The notes under the pieces were generated by a model that was not told where the DNA came from, did not search any database, and saw nothing but the letters and a program-made list of their open reading frames with translations. Positions 44,801 through 53,020 of a stretch of 64,000 nucleotides of DNA are shown here, piece by piece. Every line of letters starts with the position of its first letter. The stretch's first letter is position 1. The position numbers and the translations under genes were made by a program. The stretch is from Paludisphaera borealis. GTDB taxonomy: Bacteria; Planctomycetota; Planctomycetia; Isosphaerales; Isosphaeraceae. The stretch covers positions 7,130,001 to 7,194,000 of the forward strand of contig NZ_CP019082.1 in assembly GCF_001956985.1 (NCBI RefSeq), given 5' to 3'.

Positions 44801-46337
44801 AGCCGTCGTCGGCGTTGTAGCTGGCGACGTACGTGGCGGTCTGCTCGCGACGGTCGGTGACGGCCACGTACACGCTGCGGTCGTCGGCGACGGGCGTGCC
44901 CTCGAAATTCACCGACCGGCCGACCTGCTCCGCGGGCCGGTCGGGCAGGGTCAGCTTGCTCGACCTCTGGATCCAGAGCGGCTTGCCGCCAGGGCGGTTG
45001 CGGTCGATCGCGACGATGGAGCTGTCGGCGCCGACCGGCCGGGGGCCCCCCGCAAAGTTGGGCTGGCTCGACGACCCCATCCGGGCGTAGATCCGGTCGC
45101 CGACCGCGGTCAGCGTGTACCGGGGGATCGCCCAGCTCGACGGCAACGCCTGCGGCGGCGCGGCGCCGTCGTCCGGGTCGTGCTTCCAGGCCGGTTCGAC
45201 CGCCAGCGCCTGGCCTCCCTCCGACGGGTTCGGTCGGTCGCTCAAGTTGTACGCCGTGATCCGCGAGCCGTTGTTGACGATCACCTGGTCGCCGACGATG
45301 ATCGGGTGATAGCCCAGAAGCTGGTTGGCCGGCGACGACGCCCCGTTGTTCACCCCGAACGCCCGAGGCACGTAAGGGCCGCCGGCCCGGACCGGGCTGA
45401 TCCGTTCGAGCGCGACCCGCCATTGCAACGACCCCACGTCGATCGACTCGGCGACGATCTTGTTGCGGGTCGGCGAGCCGGCGAACGTGGGCCAGCGGCC
45501 GTCGGATTGGCTGGGAGGCGCCAGGTGGTCGGTTTCGAGCGCCGCGGCGAGGCTCGTCGCCAGCAGGCCCTTGCGGCCGGCGAGCGGACCCGACGCGCCG
45601 GGGAACCGCTTCGCGAAGGCCTCGATCTCGACGGCGGGCGTCAGGCTCTCGCCGGCCGCGGCGCGGCAGAGCAGCTTCTTGGCCGCGACCCGAGCCAGGT
45701 CGACCGACGGGTCGGGATGGACCAGGTTGAGCGGGTTCTCCGGGTCGTCGGCCACGAGCCGCCGGTACATCGCCAGCGCCTCGCCGAACCGGCCGTCCTG
45801 GAACGACAGGTCGCCCAGCAGCTCCAGCGCGTCGTCGCCCCACGAGGTGCAGAAGGCCTGCTCGACCACCCGCCGCAGCGGCCCGGCGTCGCGCCCGGCT
45901 TCACCCTCGCGAAACCAGCGTTCCGCCTGCGCGTCCATCCGCTTGCGGTACACGGCGCGGGCCTCGTCGGGGAGTCCGGCCAGCGTCCGCTGGCAGTAGC
46001 CTCGAAGATCGACGTACAGGACGAACTCGTCGCCTCCCTCGCCCCCGTCGGCCGGGTCGCGCGGCAGCCGGGCCACCTTGTCGCCGTATTGCTCGATGAC
46101 CCGCTGATAGATCCCGACGGCCTCGGACCACTGGCCGGCCCGCACATGGCTGGCCGCGTTGCGCAGCAGGGTCTCGGCGGCCTCGCTCGAATCCGGGTAG
46201 AACTTGGAAGCGCTGCGGCCGGCGGGTTGAGCGGCGGCCGAGCCCGCGACCGTCGCCAGGAGACAAGCCGAAAGGACTCCGACGACTCGGGATGGAATCG
46301 CGACGGTCTTGCGCCGGTGGAACCGGAACCAAGTCAT
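41847..46337 (-). CDS. Exported PQQ-like beta-propeller / TPR protein
   Basis: This is a 1496-residue protein with a signal peptide (VVGVLSACLLATVAGSAAA). A TPR-like segment (about 45-250; AGQWSEAVGIYQRVIEQYG, GRFGEALAMYRRLVADDP) is followed by a first PQQ-like propeller (from WPTFAGSPTRNK; units such as GSLRWLRYLGA, GSIRWAATYP and GRLKWRTVAIP). A second TPR block (about 740-1030) and a second propeller (GDRRWTAALGE, GAIQWRFGRD, GFINWSYTP, GSKQWSTVLG, GSPLWSRHL) complete it. Such propellers in planctomycetes are mostly structural, not PQQ enzymes. It is likely an envelope scaffold for complex assembly. GGGGAGAGAGG lies directly before the ATG. Confidence 0.9.
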   Translation of the reverse strand: MTWFRFHRRKTVAIPSRVVGVLSACLLATVAGSAAAQPAGRSASKFYPDSSEAAETLLRNAASHVRAGQWSEAVGIYQRVIEQYGDKVARLPRDPADGGEGGDEFVLYVDLRGYCQRTLAGLPDEARAVYRKRMDAQAERWFREGEAGRDAGPLRRVVEQAFCTSWGDDALELLGDLSFQDGRFGEALAMYRRLVADDPENPLNLVHPDPSVDLARVAAKKLLCRAAAGESLTPAVEIEAFAKRFPGASGPLAGRKGLLATSLAAALETDHLAPPSQSDGRWPTFAGSPTRNKIVAESIDVGSLQWRVALERISPVRAGGPYVPRAFGVNNGASSPANQLLGYHPIIVGDQVIVNNGSRITAYNLSDRPNPSEGGQALAVEPAWKHDPDDGAAPPQALPSSWAIPRYTLTAVGDRIYARMGSSSQPNFAGGPRPVGADSSIVAIDRNRPGGKPLWIQRSSKLTLPDRPAEQVGRSVNFEGTPVADDRSVYVAVTDRREQTATYVASYNADDGSLRWLRYLGAAASENDNFMAMGGMGFGALASADSGHRLLSLDGPVLYYQTNLGALAALDAETGSIRWAATYPRQESGRGQGGERDLNPAVVHDGLVFVAPSDASSIFAFEAQTGRLKWRTVAIPDEVKLSHLLGVAKGRLVATGDKVLWFDVRDGKLLHAWPDTGGSREGYGRGLLAGDRVYWPTRNEIQVLDQASGARSGPPIKLLETYRTTGGNLVAGDGYLVVAQSDGLVVFCQNSRLIERYRDEIARAPHHAPTHYRLARAAEAVGRDQLALDSYVQSIRNAGAGETIDGSPLIDAARDHQFRLLLRLAASLRGEKKYDDAGAKLEAAVLAARQEQDRLKARLLLADVQLERGRPPEAVDILERLLGDDRLQQLTVGSDDGRRAVRADLFVGDRLAEIVRDHGRKVYDSYDRKARELFKRGVDEQDARSLAEVARIFPVAEAVPEALLALGAVHESQNRPTAAAAVYKRLLTLSAPSDEARARALWRLARIYESQGYLVSARDAYLQMADRYPRLQLELGGRVSAVSERVSAELARDPLARIVADRPRPAVPSPMVRRWRWKGIDGADAARPLTAAGAPPAVDSSRVFLAADAGLSPLDPATGDRRWTAALGERAVWVGYLADKLLAATPHHVAAIDVQTGAIQWRFGRDGSARGRRGPDPFARDDPQPNPAATPGTVLHDFQIVAGRLFLLRGDDELIALDGDTGFINWSYTPRGGAINPKLWIGPARLVLQVDRPSELVVLETVTGRPISRCGLSEGEGLEREPTPIDEDHVIVVTDRRTVKKFDLERGQFVWDYRESVEMPVNGAPRAFVDAEHLMVIHDGRTLIRLDPATGSKQWSTVLGTEDLGERPDALAFDEQRFYCVSKQSLRALSLKDGSPLWSRHLSGRELIHWSLALSDRSVLVYPSLSSLWEEEVEAMPLVVCKQENGALVQRFVFPATIAEVHLRLDSRGAVIATPRELWALGARPPSREGRPSPTP

Positions 46338-46784
46338 CCTCTCTCCCCTCTACCCGATCTTCGGATCTCTTTTATGGATCAAGGGATCAAGAGCCGCTCA
46401 CCGTCATGGAGCTTACGACACGGATCGGACCATGGGATTCTCCCTCGGAGAAACACGCCGAAATCATTAGAAGCGAGGTCCGCGCGTCTGTTCCGTGGAA
46501 GTCCCTGACTCGCAGACAGGGAGAGACTTGAGAAATCGATCCGAGCCGAAAAACCGCTGGAATCCAACCTGCTCATTGGACCGCAAAACCGTTTGCATCT
46601 GCAACGGCAAATCCGATACCAACTCGCTCGAACCGCCGCGGTTCTCTCATTAGGGTACTACGAGATGCGACGTTCCGGCGTGAGTGCCATTGGATTATGC
46701 ATCGCCGCTTGAGGTTGAGGCGTGCGGGTTTCGGTATGACGGCCGAAGCCGCCGAACTGCGTGCCGAAAGGCACTCGACCACGG
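46338..46784. other. Intergenic region upstream of the PQQ-propeller gene
   Basis: These 447 bases should hold the promoter of the long minus-strand operon. I see a small hairpin with a GAAA loop (CGTGCC/GGCACT around 46761-46775) and no confident promoter or gene. The base composition is slightly lower in GC than that of the surrounding genes. Confidence 0.5.
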
Positions 46785-46955
46785 CTACGATTGATTTTGA
46801 ACGACGTATCCCACGTAAAAAATCAACGTGCCGGCCGCCGCGATGAGCAACGACTGCCCGAGTCCCACTTCGCCGACCAGTTCCGACGCGATCCCGAACG
46901 GGAGGATGATCATTCCTAGAACCTGGAGGAAGCGGCCGACGCGGTAGCGTCCCAT
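46785..46955 (-). CDS. Small membrane protein, 56 residues
   Basis: This is a short gene: ATG at 46955, TAG at 46785-46787. The product begins MGRYRVGRFLQVLGMIILP and has two hydrophobic segments (about 9-26 and 34-52, QSLLIAAAGTLIFYVGYVV) joined by ELVGEVG. The basic N-terminus and hydrophobic pattern are those of a small inner-membrane protein; short conserved proteins with GRFLQ near the start occur in planctomycetes. AGGA lies about nine bases before the ATG. It stands between the PQQ-propeller gene and the cupredoxin-like genes. Function unknown. Confidence 0.7.
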   Translation of the reverse strand: MGRYRVGRFLQVLGMIILPFGIASELVGEVGLGQSLLIAAAGTLIFYVGYVVQNQS

Positions 46956-47058
46956 GGAGACGGGTCCTGGAGAGGAAGCGAAAGAGGTTGACGTCGAAAT
47001 CGAAATCCGATGGCGAGCCGCCCGACGGTTCGGACGACTCGCCGTTGGAAGTTGAGCG

Positions 47059-47898
47059 TCAAGGATTCTTGATCTGGCTCGGCTCGATCTTGAATTCCCC
47101 CGCGTCGACGGCCTCGCCGGCGGCGACGGTCACGGGCGCCCCCTTGGCCTTGCCCGGGTTGATCCAGCCGACTTTCTCCTGCCAGACGACCAGGTTCTGC
47201 GCTCCGGCCGGCACGCCGTGGATCTCGAACGAGCCGTCCTTGCCGCTGACCGCGTAGAACGGGTGGTCGAAAACGGCGACGTACGCCTTCATCCAGGGGT
47301 GGATGTCGCAGGCGACCATGATCGGCCGGCGCTCGGCCTCGAACTTCACTTCCAGGTGGCCGCCCACGCCCAGCATCTGGTTGAGCGAGGGGTTGGTGAA
47401 GCAGGTGTAACGGATGTTGTGGTTCACCGAGTCGCTCGACTTGATCTCGAGCGGCTGGTCCTTGTAGATCCCCTGGATGTAGGGGAAGAACTCACAGCCT
47501 TTCTGGTCGAGAACCGCCTTCGGGTTCTTGCTCAGCAGCGCCTTGACCGCTTCGGGGTTGGTCCCGTTGGGCTTCGACAGGTAGACCAGGGCGCCGGCGA
47601 TTCCCTTGGTCTTGGGATCGATCAGCAATTCTTGGGAGAGGATCGGCTGCTTGGCGCCGCAGACTTCCGGGTCTTTGGACGCCTTGCCTTCCTCGACGAG
47701 CACCTTGGGCGTCGGGACGTCCCCTTCCCAGACCACGCGGCCTTTGATGGTTCCATACGACCCCTGGCCGATGATCGCCGATGAGACGGGACCAACCGGC
47801 GGGATCGCGGCGTCGGCCGTGCGGGCCGCGAAGACCAGGCTCGCGAGCCCGGTCGCCATCGCAAGGGGCCTGAGCAAGAAAGTGGATCGTCGGAACAT
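47059..47898 (-). CDS. Exported cupredoxin-like / carboxypeptidase-regulatory-like protein 1
   Basis: This 279-residue protein has a signal peptide (FLLRPLAMATGLASLVFA, cleaved after ARTADA or nearby). I start it at the ATG at 47898 because GGAGG lies just upstream. An N-terminal beta domain (GTIKGRVVWEGDVPTPKVL) is followed by a cupredoxin-like part with possible type I copper ligands: His in VNHNIRY, then Cys, His and Met in CDIHPWM (C-x2-H-x2-M). A carboxypeptidase-regulatory-like strand set follows (DGSFEIHGVPAGAQNLVVWQ). It is a paralogue of the protein at 48118 and is next to the cytochrome bc genes. Copper electron transfer is inferred from ligand pattern and context only. Confidence 0.85.
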   Translation of the reverse strand: MFRRSTFLLRPLAMATGLASLVFAARTADAAIPPVGPVSSAIIGQGSYGTIKGRVVWEGDVPTPKVLVEEGKASKDPEVCGAKQPILSQELLIDPKTKGIAGALVYLSKPNGTNPEAVKALLSKNPKAVLDQKGCEFFPYIQGIYKDQPLEIKSSDSVNHNIRYTCFTNPSLNQMLGVGGHLEVKFEAERRPIMVACDIHPWMKAYVAVFDHPFYAVSGKDGSFEIHGVPAGAQNLVVWQEKVGWINPGKAKGAPVTVAAGEAVDAGEFKIEPSQIKNP

Positions 47899-48023
47899 GG
47901 AAGGTCCCTCCATTCTCATCGGTGTGTGGGGATTGAAGGCGGGGGGGAAGGTTCGACAAACGGGGCGAGCGACCGGCGAAGCTCGATTCGACGGATCGTT
48001 CTCTCAGAATAGCAAGCGGCTTC

Positions 48024-48071
48024 AAAAAAAACGAGGACGGCTTGCGAAGAGGTCTTCGAAGTCGCCCTCGT
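48024..48071 (-). terminator. Terminator downstream of the second cupredoxin-like gene
   Basis: On the minus strand a near-perfect 20-bp stem beginning AACGAGGGCGACTTCGAAGA (with two mismatches and one bulge) ends in T8 (plus-strand A's at 48024-48031), about 50 bases after the stop of the gene at 48118. It separates this gene from its paralogue at 47059. Confidence 0.8.
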
Positions 48072-48117
48072 TGTTGGATTTACGTCGATGACGAGATCGC
48101 GTCAAGGGGTCGCGAAA

Positions 48118-49062
48118 TCACTCCGCCCGAAGCTTGGCGACGTCGATCGTGTAGTTCTTGGCGGTCGTGTCGTTCGGCTTGACGTTGACGTCTTCGCCGG
48201 CGGGGGACGTGACGAAGCCGTTGCCCGTGAGGGCCTCTTGCCAGACGACCACCTTCTGCGTGCCGGCCGGGACGTTCTTGATCTCGAAGTTCCCCTTGTC
48301 GTCGGTCACGGCGAAGTAGGGGCTGTCGAGGATCATCCACCAGGCCTGCATCCAGGGGTGAATGTCGCAGGTGACCATGCCCGGCGTGCGCTCGGCGCCC
48401 GAGGTGGTCACAGTGTCGCTCGCGCCGGGGCCCAGGAGCTTGTTGCCCGGGCTGTTCTTGAGCTTGATGTTGACGTTGTGGTTGACGGTGTCGGACGATT
48501 TGAGCGTGATCGGCACGTCGGCCAGGGCGACCAGGACGTGGGGCTCGAAGATGCACTTGGTCTGGTCGAATATGACCTTGGCTTCCGAAGCGGTCTTCTT
48601 GGCTTCGGGGTTCACGGCCGTCGGCTTGGGGATGTAGACCAGCACATTCTTGACCCCCTTGGTGCCGGCGTCGACGACCAGTCGTTGAGAGAGGATGGGG
48701 GCGCCCACGGCGCAGACCTCGGGGTCCTTGGCGGCCTTGCCCGGCTCGACCAGAGTCTTGGCGGCCGGCGCGTCGCCCGAGAGGACGATCTGGCCCTTGA
48801 GCGTGCCCCAGCCCTCGGCCTTGACGGGCGAGGCGTCGGGGGTCGCGGCGGGGGCGGCGGCCGTCGAGCCGGCCCCAGGCGCGGCGGTCGGGGCCGCGTG
48901 CGAGGCGGTCGAGGCGGCCGGCGTCCCCGATCCCGGCGGCGGCACGACCACGGCGTCGCCGACCTCGGTCGACCCGCCGCAGCCCCACATGCCCATGCAC
49001 AGCACGCCGGTGAAGCTCAAACCAAGCCGCGTCGGCTTCCGCATCCAGCTGTTCCGCATCAT
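48118..49062 (-). CDS. Cupredoxin-like lipoprotein (paralogue 2)
   Basis: This is a 314-residue predicted lipoprotein. AGGAGAAAGA precedes ATG 49062; the signal ends in the lipobox-like MGMWGCGG, with the lipid-bearing Cys about residue 27. A disordered Ala/Pro/Thr linker follows, then the same domain order as the paralogue: GTLKGQIVLSGDAPAAKTL, His in VNHNVN, and the C-x2-H-x2-M set in CDIHPWM. DDKGNFEIKNVPAGTQKVVVW closes the protein. A lipid anchor and disordered linker would let the copper domain swing in the periplasm, as expected for an electron carrier. It is 130 bases downstream of the octahaem cytochrome gene. Confidence 0.85.
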   Translation of the reverse strand: MMRNSWMRKPTRLGLSFTGVLCMGMWGCGGSTEVGDAVVVPPPGSGTPAASTASHAAPTAAPGAGSTAAAPAATPDASPVKAEGWGTLKGQIVLSGDAPAAKTLVEPGKAAKDPEVCAVGAPILSQRLVVDAGTKGVKNVLVYIPKPTAVNPEAKKTASEAKVIFDQTKCIFEPHVLVALADVPITLKSSDTVNHNVNIKLKNSPGNKLLGPGASDTVTTSGAERTPGMVTCDIHPWMQAWWMILDSPYFAVTDDKGNFEIKNVPAGTQKVVVWQEALTGNGFVTSPAGEDVNVKPNDTTAKNYTIDVAKLRAE

Positions 49063-49146
49063 TCTTTCTCCTGGCTCCAGGTGTCGGCTTCGCGCCGGTC
49101 GACAGGGCGACGACGGCGACGTTGAACACGCGCTCAATCGAGAATC

Positions 49147-49176
49147 CGGGCGCCGACGACGAGGCGTCGGCGCCCG
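49147..49176. terminator. Hairpin after the octahaem cytochrome gene
   Basis: A perfect 12-bp stem (CGGGCGCCGACG, 49147-49158, with its complement 49165-49176) and a six-base loop lie 17 bases after the cytochrome stop on the minus strand. It has no good T-run, so it may stabilise mRNA rather than end transcription fully. Confidence 0.5.
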
Positions 49177-49192
49177 AACGCCGGTTGTCTCG

Positions 49193-52100
49193 TTATTCGG
49201 ACGATCCGGCGGGCTTGGCCGCCGCGGTCGCTCCCGTTCCCGTCCCGGCCGCAGCCGCCGGGGCCGCCGCGGGAGGGTTCGTTCCCGCCGCCATCTGCCG
49301 CTCGATCACGTTGGTGTAGTTGAGCAGCGTGTCGCGAAGCGCTCGCACCATTTCGAGCGGTTGGTCTTCGAAGGACTTGGGGACGGGGATCTGCAACGGT
49401 CCGTGGGGCACGACGTTCTGCGGCATGGCCGTGTAGGGGAGCAGCCGCCGGGGGTTGGCGAGCCACTGTTCGAGGTAGCCCGGACGGAACCGGTTGGCCA
49501 CCTGGCGGAGGTCAGGACCGTTGATCACCTGATCGCCCCCCGTCGGCTTGAAAGGGCCGACCGCGTGGCACTGGAGGCACGGCGAACCCTTGTTCGCCAT
49601 GATCGTCCAGCCCGCGTTCAGGTAGTCGGGATGGGCCTTCTCGCGCTCGGCGATGTAGCTTTGCTGCTGCTGCGGGATCGACTGGTAAGGGAACTCGGCC
49701 GCGTCGCGGGCCGCGAAGAAGTCGGCCAGTTGCTCGGTTTCACGCGAGGCCTGGGCGACGTCCTTGCCGTAGTGGAACCGCGGCATCCGGAGCTGGGTCG
49801 CCGGGCGGATTGCGTAGGGGTCCTTGAAGAAGAGCGACAGCCAGGGGGTCTGCGCCTTGAGGCCTTCCCGGATCAACGGGGGGGGCAACCGGTTCCAGAA
49901 CGCTTCGACGGGGGTCCCGGCCTTCTCGGCCTGGTGGGTGGAGTAGAGCCAGGCGAAATCGCCGCCGACGCCCGGTTTGCGCTCGATCTTGGTCTGGTCG
50001 AGCGTCACCGTGTCGCCGACGTTGAACGTGTAGCCGCGGATAGTCACCGGCTTCCAGAGCTGGATGCTGACCTCGTTCTCGAACTGGCCGGTCGGCATCC
50101 CTTCGAGGGTCGCGGCGGCGCCGTCGTCGGGCTTGACGCCGAGTTCGGCTTCGATGTTCGGGTCGTCGAGCTTCTTCTTGGGATCGTAGGAGAGATCGGG
50201 GAAGAGCTGCGGCAGGAAGTCGGTGTTCCGGGCGCTGTACGACGATCGAAGGTTGGTCTTGAAGCTGGGGAACGCGGCGGCCGTGGTCGTCCCCTGGGGG
50301 ATCTCGAACTTGGGCATGTCGAGGACGTGGCAGCCGCCGCAGTTGAACCGGTTGAGGACCTTCGCCCCCTCGGCCTTGGCGATCTGGGCCTTGTCGTACT
50401 TCGTGCGGGCGACGTACCGGGCGTTGATCTTCTCGCCGGTCAGCCCGAGGATGAAGGTCATGACTTCCTCGACGGCCTTGGGATCGTCGGCCCAGGCGAA
50501 CTGGGGCATCCGCAGGCGGTCGTCCCAGGACTTGTACTTCTCGCTCTTCTTGAGGTAGTCGTAGCTTCGCGGCCGGTGCAGTTTCTGGTAGAGGAAGCCC
50601 ATGCGGGTCTCATGCCCGAGCTGCTCCTGGTAGAACGGGTCGGTGCCGTCGCGGTCGCCCTTGACCGTCTTCTGCTGGTCCTGGAGATACTCGTTGACGT
50701 GGCCGAAGTCGAGCCGGGCCGGGCTCTTGATCCCCCAGTCGTTGAGCGGCGTGCCGATCGGCTTAGCGTTCTCGAAGCCGGGGATGTTGTGGCAGCCGAA
50801 GCAGCCGAGCCGGCTGATTGACTTCTCGCCCAGGAAGAACAGCTTGTCGTCGGTGCTCAGCTTCTCGACGAACGGGTCGACCTCGCTCAGGGCCACCGCG
50901 ACGTTCTTGCCGTCCTTCCGATACCCCCCCTTGGTGACGTAGAGCTTGACCAGGTCGTCGAGCCCCTTCTTGACCTCGTCCGAGTCGATCGAGGCCGTCT
51001 TGACCTCGACCGGCCACTCGCCGGGCGTGGAGATGATCCACGAGGCGACGTCGGCTGCGTCCTGGAGCGAGAGCTGAAGGTTGGGCATCAGGCTCTTGGG
51101 GTGGTACCGCTCGGGCGACTGGATCCAGTTGGTCAGCCACTTGAGCCCCTGGGGCTGCGACTGGAACTTGGCGGCGATGTTGCTCAGATTGGGCCCGAAA
51201 TCGGCCTTCGCGAACTGCTGGACGTCCTTCGGGAAGCTCGTCGGGTCGTAGGTCAGCGCGGGGTCGAGCTTGTAGTTCGGGTTGATCGCCTTGCGGTCCC
51301 TGAGCTGGACCTCGGCTTCGGCCTCGGGCGCCGTCTTGTAGGGGCGATGCTGGTGGCACGCCAGGCAGCCCTTCTGGAGGAACAGCTCCTTGCCGTGCTT
51401 GGGGTCGGGATTCGCCGGCGGGTCGACGAAGTCGCCGGGCGGCGTGCTCTTGGCGAACAGGTAGTGGCTGATCGCGTGGATCTCGGCGTCGTTCTTGGGC
51501 TGGTCTTCCGCCGCGCCGTTGTTCGTCACGCCGTAGAACCGCGGCATCCGCGAGTCGGGGCGGAACGCGTGCGGATTCTTGATCCACTTGACGATCCAGT
51601 CCTTGGAAACCTTGGACGCGACGTGGCCGAGGTTCGGGCCCACCTGGCGTTCCTCGGTCAGGTCGGGGCCGAACGAGCCCTCGCCGCCGATCGTGTGGCA
51701 GCCCGTGCAGCCGTACTGGACGATCCGCTGGTAGCCCGCCTGAAGCTGCTTGGCCTGGGGGACGTCGGTGACGTCGTGGTGGCACTTCAGGCAGCTCGAT
51801 TCGAGGAACCGCTGGGGCTGCATCGGGTAATCCCAGTGGTGGATCTCCTGCCAGCCGTATTCCTTCTTCCATTCCTCGGCCACCTTGAGGTTGGCCGGCG
51901 TGTGCGAGGCGAACGTGAAATCGGTGCCCGAGCCCTGGCCGCCGTGGCAGATCGTGCAGCCGAAGTCGTTGATCGGGTGCGGGCCGTTGCCGTCGAGGTA
52001 GAGCCCCGCCTTGACCACGTTGCCCTTGGGGTCGATGGTCGTCGCCCCCTCCTGGAGGAACGGGTGCGCGGCGAAGACGGGGGTCATCTTCTCCCCCTTC

Positions 52101-52924
52101 TCGTCCTTCTGGTAGCCGAGCCGGTCGATCCCCTGGTGGCAGGTGGTGCAGCGGTCGTACCGCGGCACTTCCTTGAAGTTGTAGTTGATCGTCAGCTCGG
52201 GGAGGCTGATCTGCTGGATCTTCGTCGGCGAGGCGGCCATGTCGACGCCGGGGAGGCTGCGCAGCCAGGCGAGGACGCCGAAATACTGGTTCTCTTTCTG
52301 TTCCTTCAGCCGCGCGACCCGATCGACCTCGCGCGTCAGCCGGCTCTTCTCTTTTTCGAGATCTTCGACGCCCCCTTCCAGCTTCTTCTTGGCGTCGGTC
52401 TTGACCTTCTGCTCGGCCTGGGCCGTCTCCAGCTCGCGGGAGAGGGTCAGCAGCTTCCGCTCGGCGTCGGCCACCTTCGAGTTCAGGAAGGCCCGGGCCT
52501 CGCGCTCCTCGCCGCGCTCGACCATGCCGTCGTACAGGCTGCGGAGGCTGTCCAGCTCGGCCTTCTGGAACTTCTTCTCGGTGTCGAGTCGCTCGGTCCG
52601 GCCGCCCAGCTTCTTCAGCTCGTATTCGACGCTCTTCAGATCGGCGGCGCGCTGGATGGCGCCCTGCTTGGCCTGCTCGATCTGCTGGTCGACCTTGTCG
52701 ATCTCGGCCTGATACTTCTCCTTCTGAATGGCGAGCTTCTCTTGCTCGGCGGCCTGTAGCTTTCGGTCCTCCACGCGGTGGAAGTCGCGCTGGACGGCCT
52801 TCCAGGGGCGGAGGTGGTCGGCCATGATCATCCAGACGATCGAGAGCAGCATCGCGACCGACGAGACGGCGAAAATCACGTGCAGCGTCGGCTGGCGATA
52901 GTACGTTTCCTCGGTTGCCGGCAT
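49193..52924 (-). CDS. Octahaem c-type cytochrome with coiled-coil neck
   Basis: This is a 1243-residue protein. Residues 14-36 form an N-terminal membrane anchor (LHVIFAVSSVAMLLSIVWMI). A long charged coiled coil follows (about 42-212, rich in Lys/Glu/Gln), then the haem part with eight CxxCH sites at residues 259, 323, 378, 406, 520, 708, 862 and 1116. Several RMPRF/RMPQF/LMPNL segments (459, 612, 805, 1046) offer Met ligands as in cytochrome c domains. The Ala-rich tail is disordered. It is the electron outlet of the adjacent Rieske/cytochrome b complex, replacing cytochrome c1. I start it at the ATG at 52924; the frame runs to 52996. Confidence 0.93.
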   Translation of the reverse strand: MPATEETYYRQPTLHVIFAVSSVAMLLSIVWMIMADHLRPWKAVQRDFHRVEDRKLQAAEQEKLAIQKEKYQAEIDKVDQQIEQAKQGAIQRAADLKSVEYELKKLGGRTERLDTEKKFQKAELDSLRSLYDGMVERGEEREARAFLNSKVADAERKLLTLSRELETAQAEQKVKTDAKKKLEGGVEDLEKEKSRLTREVDRVARLKEQKENQYFGVLAWLRSLPGVDMAASPTKIQQISLPELTINYNFKEVPRYDRCTTCHQGIDRLGYQKDEKGEKMTPVFAAHPFLQEGATTIDPKGNVVKAGLYLDGNGPHPINDFGCTICHGGQGSGTDFTFASHTPANLKVAEEWKKEYGWQEIHHWDYPMQPQRFLESSCLKCHHDVTDVPQAKQLQAGYQRIVQYGCTGCHTIGGEGSFGPDLTEERQVGPNLGHVASKVSKDWIVKWIKNPHAFRPDSRMPRFYGVTNNGAAEDQPKNDAEIHAISHYLFAKSTPPGDFVDPPANPDPKHGKELFLQKGCLACHQHRPYKTAPEAEAEVQLRDRKAINPNYKLDPALTYDPTSFPKDVQQFAKADFGPNLSNIAAKFQSQPQGLKWLTNWIQSPERYHPKSLMPNLQLSLQDAADVASWIISTPGEWPVEVKTASIDSDEVKKGLDDLVKLYVTKGGYRKDGKNVAVALSEVDPFVEKLSTDDKLFFLGEKSISRLGCFGCHNIPGFENAKPIGTPLNDWGIKSPARLDFGHVNEYLQDQQKTVKGDRDGTDPFYQEQLGHETRMGFLYQKLHRPRSYDYLKKSEKYKSWDDRLRMPQFAWADDPKAVEEVMTFILGLTGEKINARYVARTKYDKAQIAKAEGAKVLNRFNCGGCHVLDMPKFEIPQGTTTAAAFPSFKTNLRSSYSARNTDFLPQLFPDLSYDPKKKLDDPNIEAELGVKPDDGAAATLEGMPTGQFENEVSIQLWKPVTIRGYTFNVGDTVTLDQTKIERKPGVGGDFAWLYSTHQAEKAGTPVEAFWNRLPPPLIREGLKAQTPWLSLFFKDPYAIRPATQLRMPRFHYGKDVAQASRETEQLADFFAARDAAEFPYQSIPQQQQSYIAEREKAHPDYLNAGWTIMANKGSPCLQCHAVGPFKPTGGDQVINGPDLRQVANRFRPGYLEQWLANPRRLLPYTAMPQNVVPHGPLQIPVPKSFEDQPLEMVRALRDTLLNYTNVIERQMAAGTNPPAAAPAAAAGTGTGATAAAKPAGSSE

Positions 52925-53020
52925 GGGTATCGGTCCTTGGGCGTGAGTCCGCCGGGGTCCAATCGGGGCGGCGGACGTGCTCGCCGGCCGACTCATGCGG
53001 CCGGCCTATTCACCAACGAA

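Noticed and set aside
41847-46337. PQQ-dependent dehydrogenase
   Set aside because: The repeats are PQQ-like propeller units with TPRs, but no catalytic Asp/calcium site or disulfide pair typical of quinoprotein dehydrogenases was found.
41640-46508. A plus-strand open frame of 1622 codons opposite the PQQ-propeller gene
   Set aside because: The antisense frame is open because of high GC at third positions. The product is Arg/Asp/Val/Leu-rich without motifs, whereas the minus strand gives a signal peptide, TPRs and propeller repeats.
46750-46790. Terminator of the small membrane protein gene
   Set aside because: The GTGCC-GAAA-GGCAC hairpin has only a five- to six-base stem and no T-run.
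47012-47043. Terminator after the first cupredoxin-like gene
   Set aside because: A hairpin (GGCGAG...CTCGCC) exists but with mismatches and no T-run, so it is too weak to list.
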